A stretch of DNA of 64,000 nucleotides from Paramoeba atlantica (GCA_977017575.1 CDRNVI010000143.1:372001-436000), one strand, 5' to 3'. Shown: positions 1-16,059, counted from the first letter of the stretch. A program made the numbers and translations. Notes: generated by a model not told the origin, from the sequence alone.

Positions 1-3830
<3,830 letters not shown>

Positions 3831-4149
3831 CATCAATCAAAAAAGAAAGAACACTAAAAGAGAATTAAAAAACTGAATTTGAAACACATTTTATTTAATT
3901 TTGAAAAAAAGAAAAATAACAAATAAAGATATTTATTATTTTTTACTATTTTTTCAAAAAAAAAAATAGAATTGAATTTGAAATTCGATTAATTTTTTTC
4001 TTTTATTTAGTATCTTTTTACTTTTTCAAGATTTGGTATTATTTTTAAGAAAGTATTTTATTTTCAATAAATAGAAAATAGAAAATAGTTTCTCAATAAA
4101 ATCTCTTTTTTGTAAAAAATAAATTTTAAAAAAGATAAAGAATAAAATG
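3831..4149 (-). other. ITS2, unit 1
   Basis: Very AT-rich spacer between the 5.8S 3' end and the LSU 5' end. It aligns to unit 2 (58557-58880) with scattered indels in A/T runs. Boundaries are estimated from the flanking conserved rRNA. Confidence 0.85.
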
Positions 4150-4303
4150 ACACTCAAATAAATATACTCTTAGGATAAAACCTAAAAGTGCAATATGCGT
4201 TCAAAGATTCGATGATTCACTGAGTTCTGCAATTCACATTACGTATCGCATTTTGCTGCGTTCTTCATCGTTACGAGAACCAAGATATCCATTGTTAAAA
4301 GTT
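4150..4303 (-). rRNA. 5.8S rRNA, unit 1
   Basis: Minus strand. It starts around AACTTTTAACAATGGATATC and contains the diagnostic blocks CGATGAAGAACGCAGC and GAATCATCGAATCTTTGAAC. The ends are estimated to within a few bases; about 154 nt is normal for this RNA. It lies between the two ITS spacers in the usual SSU-5.8S-LSU order. Confidence 0.95.
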
Positions 4304-4505
4304 GTTTTTTTATTTTTGTTTTGTTTTATTTTCATTTTAATTTTTATCAATTAAAGAATTTTGAACATTTTTTGATACAATTAAAATATCAAAAAAAAGT
4401 TTAAATAACAATAAAAACATGTTAAAATACATTTTAAAAAGTTAAACACATTTTCACTTTTTCAAAAGGAGTTTTTGAAAAGAAAAAGAAGATTAATAGA
4501 AATAT
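4304..4505 (-). other. ITS1, unit 1
   Basis: AT-rich spacer between the SSU 3' end and 5.8S. It matches 59035-59241 in unit 2 with several small indels. Confidence 0.85.
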
Positions 4506-4665
4506 TAATGATCCATCCGCAGGTTCACCTACGGATACCTTGTTACGACTTTTGCTTCTTTTAGTTGGCAAGGTTTACTCAAATTCTCAAAAACAAACTT
4601 ATTAACCGAAATCAATAAGTAACTGTTTCTAATCCTAAGATTTCACCGGACCAACCATCAGTAGC

Positions 4666-4700
<35 letters not shown>

Positions 4701-5265
4701 ATCAGCACAAGCTGTTGACTTGTGCTTACTAGGAATTCCTCGTTCACGATAAATAATTGCAAGTATCGATCCCCAGCACGATACAATTTCAAAAGTTTAC
4801 CCAAAAATGCCAACCTCGTAAAAGATCAGCGTGACTTTTCAGCCAAGGCCTTTTGTACTTGTTGATTGTATCAGTGTAGCGCGCGTGCAGCCCAGAACAT
4901 CTAAAGGGCATCACAGACCTGTTATTGCCTCAAACTTCCCTTGGTTAAACACCAAGTGTCCCTCTAAGAAGTTTAAAAGAATAAATCTTTTTTAATATCA
5001 ATAAAAACGAGTTTTCTTAATAAAAAGAAATTAAGTGTTAACAAAATCCACATTTAATTAAAAACCCTCATAAATGTAATTATTAATACAACTAATTAGT
5101 AGGCTGAGGTCTCGTTCGTTATCGGAATTAACCAGACAAATCACTCCACCAACTAAGAACGGCCATGCACCACCACCCACAGAATCAAGAAAGAGCTCTC
5201 AATCTGTCAATCCTAACTGTGTCTGGACCTGGTAAGTTTTCCCGTGTTGAGTCAAATTAAGCCGC

Positions 5266-5334
<69 letters not shown>

Positions 5335-6609
5335 AGAACCCAAAAACTTACTGATTTCTCGTAAAAAGGTACTGGGAGAGTCATCTTTATTCAAAATAAA
5401 ACGTCTTCCAACCCCTGGTCGGCATCGTTTATGGTTAAGACTACGACGGTATCTGATCGTCTTCGATCCCCTAACTTTCGTTCTTGATTAATGAAAACAT
5501 CTTTGACAAATGCTTTCGCAGAAGTTAGTCTTTCATAAATCCAAGAATTTCACCTCTGACAATTAAATACTAATGCCCCCAACTATCCCTTTTAATCATT
5601 ACATTAGTTCTAAAAAACCAATAAAATAGACCCAATGTCTTGTTCCATTATCCCATGCTAATAGTATTCATTGCAATTTACAAATTTGCTTGCTTTGAAC
5701 ACTCTAATTTACTCAAAGTAAATGAATTAGAATTCTATTTATCAGTTTTATTAATAAGCAGAACACAAACTCCAAAGAATTCATATCCACAATCTTACTA
5801 ATAAAGGTCCAATAAACACTGACTTCCTCGAAAGAAAATCAAATTATCACCCAATTAAGTGCAATAATGAATATCTAATAAAATATTTAGAGAATATAAT
5901 TTAATAAAACACATATGAAAAACCATATGGATTAAACTATAAAACTCTTAAATCCAACTACGAGCTTTTTAACTGCAACAACTTTAATATATGCTATTGG
6001 AGCTGGAATTACCGCGGCTGCTGGCACCAGACTTGCCCTCCAATTGTTACTCGTTAAGGGGTTTAGATTGTACTCATTCCAATTACCAGATCAAATAATG
6101 AACCGGTATTGTTATTTTTTGTCACTACCTCCCCGTGTCGGGATTGGGTAATTTGCGCGCCTGCTGCCTTCCTTGGAAGTAGTAGCCGTTTCTCAGGCTC
6201 CTTCTCCGGAATCAAACCCTGATTCTCCGTTACCCGTTACCACCATGGTAGTCCTCTATACTACCATCGAAAGTTGATAGGGCAGAAATTTGAATGAACT
6301 ATCGTCAGCACAAAAGGCCATACGATTCGTAAAGTTATCATGATTCACCATATGTTAACCAGCTCCGAGGAACTGCATTGGTTTTTGTATCTAATAAATA
6401 CATCCCTTCTCTCAAAGGAGTTAGGATTTTATGCATGTATTAGCTCTAGATTTACCACGGTTATCCAAGTAGTAAAAAAAAGGACCATCAAATAAATTAT
6501 AACTGATTTAATGAGCCATTCGCAGTTTCACAGTACAAGTGTTTATACTTAGACATGCATGGCTTAGTCTTTAAGACAAGCATATGACTACTGGCAGGAT
6601 CAACCAGAT
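4506..6609 (-). rRNA. SSU (18S-type) rRNA, unit 1
   Basis: Complete small-subunit rRNA on the minus strand, about 2.1 kb. The 5' end is the universal CTGGTTGATCCTGCCAGTAG region at ~6608. The 3' end is the universal GGTGAACCTGCGGATGGATC region at ~4506. The 530 loop (GCCAGCAGCCGCGGTAATTC) and the decoding-site block (TACACACCGCCCGTCGCTGC) are both visible. It is longer than the usual 1.8 kb because the V4 region (about 5600-5950) and a region near 4980-5090 carry AT-rich expansions. I saw no group I intron. Confidence 0.98.
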
Positions 6610-7824
6610 AACTATTTTTTTTTCTGAAAAAAAAGACTATTTTTCTCTTTTCCAATTCAAAGAAATGGGAAAGAAAAAAAACATCTTCGAAAAGAATTCA
6701 AAGTATTTCATCAATTTTTTGTTATTTCAAAAAATAAGTTTTTGTTTTTCGTTAGAATTCAATTTTCCAACAAAGAAATCCTCTTTGCAATTTCTCATTG
6801 AACCTCTTCATGAAATAGTTTGAAACAAACAAAATGATATTGTTTCGAGTTTTCAAAAGAGAGAGAAATAAACTGAAAGAAAAAGATAATTCTTTTTATT
6901 TTTTTTTTATTTCCAGAAAAGGAAAAAGAAAAAAAAGAAAAGAAGAAAAATGATTTTCTTATTCAGAAATTGAAGTTGGTTGTTTTTTTTGTCTTTTGAA
7001 TCAACAAAAAAATCACCTTCCACAAATTCAATTTTGTTTTGTTTCAAAATTTGAAACAGACAAAATAAAAATAACTCCCACATTTTTTTTTGAATTTTAT
7101 TGTTCGAAGTAACAAAACTTCAAGCAAAAAATGTCACAAAAATGTCTGAGATATTTTTCAATGAAAAGAGATCCAACAAAATTTGAGATTGACTTTTTAA
7201 ACTCAATTCAAACGCTGTTCGATCTTATTCCTTTATTTAGACTTACAAAAAGTCACGATTGAATAGGACTATGTTTTTTTTTCCCCTCTGGTAGGAGAGA
7301 GCATCTATGAGGTATGTAACCCCTCTGAGAAGAAAGAGCAGCTTTTTTGACCCAGAAAAGCTAATTTTGGAGTTCCAAAAAAGTGGACCAATCAAATAAT
7401 GCCACGTCATTTCTTTCCTTACCCCTTTTTCCCCAAAATTCTTATTTTATTCTTCTTTGTTCTTTCTTTTGAACAACCCTTTTTTTGTTCTTTCACCTCT
7501 CAACTCATGAGTTTGTTTTTCCCTTTTCCTTTCTCTTTGTATCAAAAAAGAATTTCCACAAAAAGTTCAAAGGAACTCACAAACCCCCACACACACCACA
7601 CTCCACACACCACACACACTACGAAAAACAAACAAAAAATTGAGAATGAAATCAAGAATTTAATTTGAAAAAGAGAACAAAACATTTTTTTATTTATTCA
7701 ACATAACAAGTGAGCTTTGTGAAATTTGTTTTTGTGTTGTGTGGTGGGGCCAAGGGGGGGTGGGGGGTAGTAGAGAAACACTCTTTTATCCACACTCAAA
7801 CCCACAACAACATCAAATTGAGGG
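6610..7824 (-). promoter_or_regulatory. External transcribed spacer and probable Pol I promoter region, unit 1
   Basis: Non-coding DNA upstream of SSU for minus-strand transcription. It is conserved in unit 2 (61347-62829), most strongly at about 6780-7250 and 7300-7680 (the block with GACCAATCAAATAATGCCAC). A short divergent stretch at 7255-7300 separates the two conserved blocks. The Pol I start cannot be placed by eye, so the promoter assignment is inferred from position and conservation only. Confidence 0.55.
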
Positions 7825-9365
7825 TGGGTCCATCATTTTAAGAAAAAGAAAGGAAGAAAAAAAAGAAAAAAGATGAAAGAAAGAAAAAGGAAAAAAAAGA
7901 AAAATTGGGTTCTATCTTCTCTCTTTGAGTTCCAATTCCAAAAAAAAAGTTTCATCTGGCAACACAAAAGAGAGAACAAAAAAGCAGCTGTGTGTATTGT
8001 GTGTTATATATGTAATCTGTATATTTCCACATAACTAACTCATCACTCCTTTGAAAAATGTTCCAAAGAGGCTGCAACATTTGTTTCTGTGAACAAATAT
8101 TAAAGCCTTTTTAGTTTTTTTTTCAATATATCCATTTGCAAATTTACCACCACCCCCCCCCCCAAAACCAAAATAGACCTTGCCCCTCTCCTATTTTATT
8201 CCATCCCTAAAACCTTGTCAACACAACCCCACCCCCCCTCCAATATTTAACCACCCCCCACAATTATCCATATTATCCAACAGGGTTGACCCATCCAAAG
8301 AAAAATAGAAGAAAAAAAGAAGAAGAAAAGAAGAAAAAGAAAAAAAATGAATCAATAAATAAAAAATCACCAACCCAAACAGGTATGTGGGGTTACCCAT
8401 CAAAAAAACAGCAAACACAACACACAAACACAACAATATTAACAACCAATTTACAAAAACAAATAAAAATATCCACAACTAAAAATCAAAACAACAACAA
8501 CAACAACAACAACCCAAGAATAAGAAGAAGAATATAACAAAAACAACAAAAAATACCAACACATTAATACACCAAGAGGATCCCTCAATCATTTTAAGAA
8601 AAAGAAAGGAAGGAAAAGAAAAAGAAAAAGAAAAAAGATGAAAGAAAGAAAAAGGAATAAAAAACAAAAAGAAAGAGAAAGAGAAAGAGAAAGAGAAAGA
8701 GAAAGATCAAAAGAAAGAAAAATTGGGTTCTATTTTCTCTCTTTGTTCCAATCCCAAAAAAAGATTTCATCTGGCAACACAAAGAGAGAACTCCCTAATA
8801 GAAATCATTGCTTGCCACCACCATACACAGCAAAGGCAAAGCAGCTGTGTGTTGTGTGTTATTTATGTAATCCATATATATTTCCACATAACTAACTCAT
8901 CACTACTTTGAAAAATGTTCCAAAGAGGCTGCAACATTTGTTTATGTGAACAAATATTATAGCCTTTTTAGTGTTTTTCAATATCCCATGCAGATTACCA
9001 CCCCCCCCCCCCCAAACCAAAATACACCTTGCCCCTCTCCTATCAACTCAACCCCACCCCCTCCAATATTTAACCATCCCCACAATTATCCATGTTATCC
9101 AACAGGGGTGACCCATCTAAAGAAAAGAAAAAGAAAAAGAAAGAAAAAGAAAAAGAATAAATAAATTAATAAAAAATCTCCAACCCAAACACACGGTGTG
9201 GTTACCATCAAAAAACAACAAACACAAACACACAAACACAACAATATAACAACACAAGAACAAATAAAAATATCCACAACCAAAAATCAAACAGCACAAA
9301 CAACAACCAAGTACTACAATTAAAGAAGAAGAAGAAGAATATAACAAAAACAATAAGAAATACCA
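7825..9365. repeat. Intergenic-spacer subrepeats, two copies of ~750 bp
   Basis: Copy A (about 7825-8570) and copy B (about 8572-9365) share long blocks in the same order. These are a GA-rich stretch, a block with CATCTGGCAACACAAA, a GTGTGTTAT block, CACATAACTAACTCATCACT, GAAAAATGTTCCAAAGAGGC, a poly-C run, then CAATATTTAACCA and a purine-rich tail. A third relative is in the unit 2 spacer at 62830-63300. This is typical rDNA spacer organisation. The ORFs across it are low complexity. Confidence 0.8.
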
Positions 9366-10920
9366 ACACATTAATACACCAACCAACCAACCAACCAACC
9401 AACCAACCAACCAACCAAATAAAAAAATAAACATAAAAAGAATAACAAACATTCAACAATATTCAACAACAGCCAGAAACAAATAAATAAAACCAAACAA
9501 ACACAACAAACAATTCACAATTAAAACAAAAAAAAATATAACCTGATAATACCACAAACAAAAATACAAAACACCACCACCCCAACAAAAAACAACCAAC
9601 AAATACAACAACCAACAAAACATAAAGGAAGGAAAATAGAAAACCCAAAATGGTGGGCACAAAGACCTTTTTATTAAATCTTTGCTGATGACAGATTCCA
9701 ATAATAATAATTTAAACAGCAACATAAAAATAAAAACAATCAACAATCAACAATCAGCAATCAACAATCACAACACAAACAAATAACATCACAACAATAT
9801 TTAACCCCAACCAAACAAACATCAACAACCAAAAGCAAAATTAACAACTCAACAAACAAGAAAAACAAGAAAAAAGAAAAATAGAACCCAATGTCTCAAT
9901 GGGTGTTTCACTCTTTGCTGATAACACACAGATCATTCTCCTTCTGTACCACAAAGGACCAACAAATACTAATTATTCAACAAACAACAAACAAGCAAAC
10001 AAGCAAACAAACAACAATAATCAGAAAAACTTAAACAGCAATGGAACAACAATAAACAACACAACAGCCAACAAGATATTAACAACAACCAACAACAACC
10101 AACAATCAATCAACAATCAACAATCAACAATCAACAATCAATCACCAATCATAATCACAACACAAACTAATAAAATAACAATACAGCAATAATTAACCTC
10201 AACCAAATAAATATCAACAACCAAAAACAAAAAACAAAAAAGGGAGAAAAGGGTGTTCAAGAGGAGGAGGAAGAAGGAAAAAAGAACAACCAAAAAAAAA
10301 TCGGTTGCCACAAACACCCACCCTCCTCTTTTAAATAACAAGAGGGCGAGTGTCACTCTTCTTATCTTCCTGAGGTTGTGAGAGGTTCCACACATACAAA
10401 TCAAAACAAAACTGGGAAATCGCCGAACAGAACCCAGGGAGATGCCATGTCATGTCAAAACCCCCAACAACAACAACAAAAAAGAAAACACAAAAGAAAA
10501 AGGAAAAAGATCAAACAAAAAAACAAACAACAAAAAAGGTACAAAAAAAAGAGAAAGAGAAACAAAAAAGGTACAAAACAAAAATCCTTTTTAAAAGGTC
10601 TCCCTTTTCCAACCATTTTCACACCTCTCTCTCCTAAAAACAGAGAGCCATTGTGTTTTGAAGAAAAGACAACTTCCCCTCCCCCAAGAGTTATACACTC
10701 TTTCTTTAGAGATCAAACAAAGGAAACAAAGGAAACAAAGGAAACAAAGGAAACAAAGGAAACAAAGGAAACGAAGGAAGAATAACAAGAAAAAGATAAC
10801 AATAACAAGAAAAAAGAAAAACAGAATGGGTGAGGAATCAAAAAAGAATGACACACAAAGAATAAAACACGAGGCAACAGAAAAAGAGAAAGAAAAAAAC
10901 CTTCAACAAAACTGTTCTCA
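9366..10920. repeat. A/C-rich low-complexity spacer with (CCAA)10
   Basis: Simple-sequence DNA. A perfect (CCAA)10 array is at 9379-9418. Runs of CAACAAT-type repeats lie at 9736-9770 and 10085-10145, and (GGAAACAAA)n at 10718-10775. No convincing gene seen; the reading frames here encode only Asn/Thr/Gln- or Lys/Arg/Glu-rich strings. Confidence 0.7.
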
Positions 10921-11059
10921 TCTCAAGGATGGGGGGGTCCCTCCCATGTACTCTCCCCCTCCCTCATATCACACTCTTTTGTATCATCATCATCCATCCG
11001 CCACACCAGCCCTTCGGTCCCCCAAGCCACCCGAAGCTGGATAACTTCCAGGTGGGCAT

Positions 11060-11860
11060 CAAAAAAAATCAAAAAAATCCTCTTTCTTTCGTTTTTTTCT
11101 CTGTCAAACAAACACCAATGAACGAACACCTTCCCTTCCCCTCTTTCTTTCTTTTCCCCCCCTCCTCTCGCTCCTTCCTCTCACAAAAAAACACAAAAAA
11201 GAGGGGAGCGGCTTTTGGAGATCTAAATAAAAAAGAGGGAGCGCTATTTTTTAAATTGGGTTCAAACACCCCAACATTTTTCTTTTTGACTTCCCAAAAA
11301 AAATTAAGAGTTCGTTTTTTCTTTTTTTTTTGGGTTTTGCTCTTTCCTCTCTCTTCTCTTTTCCCTTCTCTCTCTTCTCTATCAGTGTCCCCTTCTTTTT
11401 CTTTTTTCTTTCTTCTTTCTTTCTTTCTTTCTTCTTTCTTTTCTTCTTTTCTCTTTAAGAAATTTTTGATGATGCTGAGGAAAAGAGTTGTTCTTCTCTT
11501 CAAACCCTTTTACTTCCACCCCCTGTTTTCTTTTTCTTTTCTTTGACTTCTTTTTTTCTTTCTTTTTTCTTTCTTTTTCTTTCTTTTTCTTTTTTGTTTT
11601 ACCATCAAAAAATCGAGAATTTTGTGGCTAAATTCTGTTTATTTTGTTCTCTTTCTCTTTCTCTTTCTTTTTTCTCTCTTTTTTCTCTTTTTTCTCTCTC
11701 TCTTCTCTTTTTTTCTCTCTTTTTGAAAGGAATTTTGATGATGATGTTCAGGCCTGTTCTTCCTTCTCTTCTTTGTCTGCCTTTGATCTTTTTGTCATTC
11801 TTTTTGAACTTTTCTTTGTCAGAGTTACTCTTTTCTTCTTTTCTTGTTTTTTGATTAAAA
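11060..11860. repeat. Polypyrimidine-rich tract (plus strand C/T)
   Basis: About 800 bp dominated by C/T on the plus strand (TTTC, TCTT, CCCTT). It contains a paired short motif, TTTTTGATGATGCTGAGG at 11465 and TTTTGATGATGATGTTCAGG at 11732. Frames on either strand are Phe/Ser/Leu or Lys/Glu strings, so no gene is called. Confidence 0.6.
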
Positions 11861-12577
11861 AAAAGAATCAAAGGGGGGGGGAGCACAGGAAAACAAACAA
11901 GAAAATTGGTTGAGAACTCCTTTATTACTTGAGTGATGGGTGATTTTTTATTGTGTGTGTATTCATACTCTCTGGGTTCTTTGAATTCTCAAATTAGAAC
12001 CCAGAAAGAATGGAGAGTCTAAAACAACAAAAACACCATAATCCCTCTCCCCCCCCTTGCTCCTGGGAAGAATCACTCAAAAAACAAGGGAGTTAGACCA
12101 GTTTTTGAAGAAAAAAAAAAGATGAATTTTTTTTGAAAAAGAAGAATTATAAAAGAAGATTAAAAAGGATCGAGTATGAAGGGATACTCTCGAGCTGGTT
12201 TTCTCTCAATTTTTGTGTTTTCTTTCATTTCCTTGTTTTGAAGGATTTACAATTTTCTCGTTGACTTTTCTTTTAAATTTTGAAACCTTTTTTGTGCTGA
12301 GCAATTTGTTCTTCTCTTGGGTATCCAACTCTCCCTCTTCTACATCCCCCTTGGCCCCCTTTTGTGTCTTTTCTTGATTTCTTTGAGACTTTTTGTCTCC
12401 TTCAGAGTAGGAGTGTATGTCAAAGACAGCAAAAAGATTGTCACGGATCCATGGGAAACCAGACAAAGGGAAAAAAACAAAAAAAGAAAGTTGCCAACTT
12501 TCTTGGCGAAAACACTGGGAAACCCTTTGTTTCTGAGTTTCTGAGTTCCTGAGTTCCTGAGGTGCTGGAAAGAACTT

Positions 12578-12657
12578 CATTTTTTATGACCTGGTCATAA
12601 AAATGACCCTGTCATGGAAAATGACCAGATCATAAAAATGATCAGGTTATGAAAAAA
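12578..12657. repeat. Imperfect palindrome built from ATGACCTGGTCAT-like units
   Basis: About 80 bp with four related near-palindromic units (ATGACCTGGTCAT, ATGACCCTGTCAT, ATGACCAGATCAT, ATGATCAGGTTAT) separated by A-rich linkers. The whole block is close to its own reverse complement. It could form a cruciform or be an array of dyad protein-binding sites. It lies just upstream of the unassigned ORF at 12722-13312. Confidence 0.6.
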
Positions 12658-12721
12658 TTTAGATAACTCGTCAAACGTCCATTTCCCAATTTCCCAAAAA
12701 ACAAAACCAAAAGGAAAAAAA

Positions 12722-13312
12722 ATGACTGACGAAATCCCAAATGTTCAAGTTCTTTCTCTTCTCGATGATGAAGCCCCTCCCATGTTGAAGGAAAGTCATT
12801 CATCTCAAATTAAAGGTCCATTTTCACTCATTTCCCTCAACCAATGCAATTTCCATCTCACCCCACAACAACAGGTACAGACTATACCTTGACCATACTC
12901 CTCATTGGAAAGGAGGTCAGCTTTGAACTCGAGAACACATGACTCATTATTTGGAGTTAAAGTGCCCTCTGATGCTTTCGGAAAGCTTCCCATCCCACAT
13001 GATGTTTGGAGAACCTGCCTCGTTCTGGACAATGAGAAGATGTTCAAAATATTCAAAACCCGTGAATTTACTCTTGAGAAGAAATCTGCTGTCAAGAAGG
13101 ATGAAAATTCTAAAGACAACAACACCAATGAAATAGCTCTTCTTAAGACTTTGATTCCAATTGTAGAAGATGTCTGTGGGGAATTCCGAATTATCTTGAA
13201 CCAGTTACCCAAGGAGAAACCGGGCGCAACCCAAAAAATGTTGGAACAACAAATGGTGATGCACCATTATCTCATGAAAATCTTGGAACGCACCACTGCC
13301 TCGCACCCCTAG
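12722..13312 (+). CDS. Unassigned protein gene, possibly two exons or frameshifted
   Basis: One open frame runs 12905-13312 (about 135 aa, acidic/basic mixed, not low complexity, ending before TAG at 13310). A second open stretch starts at ATG 12722, directly after an A-run, and ends at a TGA near 12890. A GTACAG sequence at ~12870 looks like a donor. However, the possible acceptors at 12909-12925 do not join the two frames in phase, so either splicing differs from my reading or the gene is broken. Composition is ordinary and unlike the simple DNA on both sides, which supports real coding origin. I recognise no domain. It sits between the palindrome (12578-12657) and the 5S gene. Confidence 0.45.
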
Positions 13313-13582
13313 TGGTTGTGTTGTTGAGTTGTTGGTTTTGATTTTAATTCTCATAATAAACCTGATTTTAATTCTTATAATAAACCTGATTTTATTCTTT
13401 TTTTGTTCTGTTGAGCTCTTTGACTCTTGTTTTTGCGAAAAGATGTGTGAAGAGTTTTTTTTCATCATTTTTTTGAATTCCTTCTCTGAAATCAATCAAA
13501 AACGAGGAAGGAGGTTGAAATCAATTTTCGAAAAAAAAAAAAAAAAAGGATTATAAAAAGGAGAAAAAAAAGAAGAGAAAGT

Positions 13583-13700
13583 GTCTTCGGTCATACCCAG
13601 TTGAAAGCACCCGATCCCATCAGAACTCGGAAGTTAAGCAGCTGTGGGCTCGGTTAGTAGAATGGTGGGTGACCACATTCGAATCCCGAGTGCTGAAGAC
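13583..13700 (+). rRNA. 5S rRNA
   Basis: About 118 nt on the plus strand. It has the 5S internal box A/IE/C features (GAAGTTAAGCAGCTGTGGGC) and the terminal helix GTCTTCGG / CTGAAGAC, followed at once by a long T-run as Pol III terminator. It is transcribed opposite to the flanking SSU-5.8S-LSU units, so it is linked to them but not part of the same transcript. Confidence 0.95.
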
Positions 13701-13710
13701 CTTTTTTTTT

Positions 13711-13741
<31 letters not shown>

Positions 13742-13804
13742 CTTTTCTCAATTTCCTTCCTCACCAACCTTCTTTTTCTCTGTCTTGATGTCTTTTTTTT
13801 CTTT

Positions 13805-13858
<54 letters not shown>

Positions 13859-13965
13859 CTTTGCTCTTTTCTCAATTTTCTTCCTCACCAACCTTCTTTT
13901 TCTCTGTCTTGATGTCTTTTTTTTCTTTTCTTTTTTTTTCTTTTTACCCCCCACACAAATAAAAA
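13701..13965 (+). repeat. T-rich tract with a duplicated ~100-bp block
   Basis: Follows the 5S gene. It contains a 52-nt pure T run (13807-13858). The segment with CTCAATTTCCTTCCTCACC is at 13747-13800 and again, nearly identical, at 13872-13935. The first T-rich bases probably serve as the 5S terminator; the rest is simple sequence. Confidence 0.7.
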
Positions 13966-14219
13966 ACTCCTTTTTTGAGATCATATATTCATTCTCTCTG
14001 GGTCCGAATTTTCAAATTAGCATCCAGAGAGTATGAAAAGTCAAAAAACAAAACAAAAACAACAACAATATGTGATCAACATTGAAACACCTTCACAGTC
14101 CCACCACCATCTTTTTTTCTTCTTCTCCCTTTTCCTTTTCCTTTTCCTTTCCTTTCCTTTCTTTTTTCACTTCCTTTCTTTTTTCAATTCTCCTCCATTT
14201 TCTTTCTGATTTTTGTTTT

Positions 14220-14890
14220 GAAAAAAAAACTAAAAAAAAGAAGAAAAAAAGTAGAAAAGGAATCAAGAGGAAAGAGAAAAAAGAGAAAAAGAAAAGAAAA
14301 AACCACTGCTGGGGCTTGGGGGGGGGAGGCCAAAAAAGAAACAGGCAGGAAATGGGCACCCCTGCTCTCCCCTCTTCTTCTTTGAAACTCTAAATCCCCT
14401 TCTCTCTCCCCCAAGAAGTTGATGTACCTCTCCAGCACTGCTGGGGACCTACCAACCAAACGGCAAAGAAGACTTTTGGTGCTCAAAACGTCACTTGATC
14501 CTGATGGAAAAAACAAGATCCAGACAAAGAGAAAGAAAAAAGAGGAGAAAAAAGAAAAAGAAGAGAGAGAAAAAGAGACAAGAAAGAAAGAGAAAAGGAA
14601 AGAAAAAGAAAAGAAAGAAGAGAAAAAGAAGAGAAAAGAAAAAAAAGAAGGGAAAAAAGGGAGAAAAAAGAAAACCAAAAAGGAGGAAAAAGGAGGAGGA
14701 AAAAAGAAAAAGGAAGAAGAGACTCCTTGGAAAATAAAAGAAAAAAAAGAAAAGAAGCGAAGAAGACCTCTTCTCTCTCTTGTTTCGCTCACTCAGGGGG
14801 GTTGGACGGTCAGAAAAGAAAGAAGAAAAAGAAAGAAGGGGGTGGGGGGGGGGGGGGGTAGAAAAGAAGAGAAAGGAGACATCATGATGA
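14220..14890. repeat. Purine-rich (GAAA/AAGAG)n tract
   Basis: Plus strand almost entirely A/G from about 14500 to 14760, with a short poly-G run near 14846. Frames encode Lys/Glu/Arg strings only. No gene seen. Confidence 0.6.
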
Positions 14891-14943
14891 ATGAAGTCAA
14901 GTTTTGTTGAACACAAAAAAAAAGAAAGAGAACAACAAAGCAG

Positions 14944-15957
14944 AGAGAGGAGAGAGGAGAGAGGAAAACAAACAAAAAAAGTTGAGGCAGAAAAAGACGA
15001 AAAGAGGATCTTTTTTTCCACTTTTCCACACCCCGAAAAATTTAAGGTTCTAAATCACGAACCTCAAAAATAGCTTTTTTTTTGTTTTTCGGTTTTCGTT
15101 TTGGGGCAAGAAAAGAAGAGAAAGAGAGAGGGAAAGGAAAAGAGAAAGAGAGAAAGAGAGAAAGAGAAAGTGAGAAAGTGAGAAAGAGAGAAGGAGAGAA
15201 AGAGAAAAGTGAGAAAGAGAGAAAAGGAAAAGAGGGAAGAGGAAAGAAAGAGAGAAAGAGAAAGAGAGAGAGAAAGGAAAAGAGGGAAGAGGAAAAAAAG
15301 AGAAAGTGAGAAAGAAGAGGGAAAGAGGGAAAGAGAGAGAAAGAGAAAGAGGGAAAGAGAAAGGGAAAGAGGAGAAAGAGAGAAGAGAAGAGAAAGAGAC
15401 TTTGTGGAACCACTTTGCGTTTTTTTGGTTGTGAGGTGTCTTTTTCTTTGGTTTTTTTTCCTTTTTCTGTTCTTTTCTTTTCTTTTCTGTTCCTTTTCTT
15501 TTTTTGTTTTTTCTTTTCTTTCTTGTTTTTTCTTTTCTTTCTTGTTTTTTCTTGTTTTCTTTCTTAGTGGATTCCCTTTTTGTATTTGGCATTTATATAT
15601 TATAATGTAATGTGTATCTCCTCTCAAATCAAGAGGATATTTTTGTAAAATTTCTTTTTAGTCCAAAAAATAAAACAGACAAAAGTTTATCCTTTTTCTC
15701 GTCAGAGATTTACCCAGAAGTTGGCAGGGAACATTGTATTGACTTGACTTGAGAGGGGGGGAGGGGAGAGACTCATGAAAGGCAAGATGAAGTTGATTTT
15801 AATAAGCATTTTTTTTTTTTGAATTGGTCAGAAAAAATAAAATATTTTTTTTTCCTTGTTATTTTGCCTCTTTTCACACCCTACTTTTTTTTTCAACAAC
15901 CAATTTCATTTTGGAGGAGATCATCAAACACCCACCCCCCTACAGAACAGTTCTTTT
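14944..15957 (+). repeat. Dispersed repeat R1, copy A (~1.0 kb)
   Basis: Near-copy of 44478-45513. Shared order: GAGAGGAGAGAGGAAAACAA, a block with CCACACCCCGAAAAATT and GGTTCTAAATCAC, TTTTTCGGTTTTCGTTTTGG, a variable (GAGAAA)n core of several hundred bp, GACTTTGTGGAACCACTTTG, TGGATTCCCTTTTTGTATTT, CTCAAATCAAGAGG, GGAACATT, GGCAAGATGA, TTGCCTCTTTTCACA and TTTTGGAGGAGATCATCAAA. It has no coding capacity. The mechanism of spread is unknown; a non-autonomous element with an expanding purine core is plausible. The tRNA-Glu gene lies about 20 bp beyond its end. Confidence 0.75.
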
Positions 15958-15977
15958 TTGTCTTTTTTTTCACAAAT

Positions 15978-16049
15978 TCCCTTGTGGTGTAGTCGGTAAC
16001 ACGGTCGGCTTTCACCCGGCCACCCCGGGTTCGATTCCCGGCAAGGGAG
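15978..16049 (+). tRNA. tRNA-Glu (TTC)
   Basis: 72-nt cloverleaf. Acceptor TCCCTTG/CAAGGGA, anticodon stem GTCGG/CCGGC with loop CTTTCAC (anticodon TTC at 16011-16013), T arm GGTTCGATTCC, followed by a T-run. No intron. Confidence 0.95.
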
Positions 16050-16059
16050 CTTTTTTTTT

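Noticed and set aside
5600..5950. Possible group I intron in SSU V4
   Set aside because: Position and AT-rich content match a V4 expansion; no group I core elements seen and the flanks are not an intron insertion hotspot.
9379..9418. (CCAA)10 considered as a CRISPR-like or telomeric array
   Set aside because: Perfect 4-bp microsatellite without spacers; not a telomere motif at a chromosome end, and the genome is eukaryotic.
14419..15627. Long Lys/Glu/Arg or Phe/Leu/Ser frames in purine/pyrimidine tracts (also 44562-45158 and 51618-52702)
   Set aside because: Any reading frame stays open in pure purine or pyrimidine DNA; no normal protein composition or domain.
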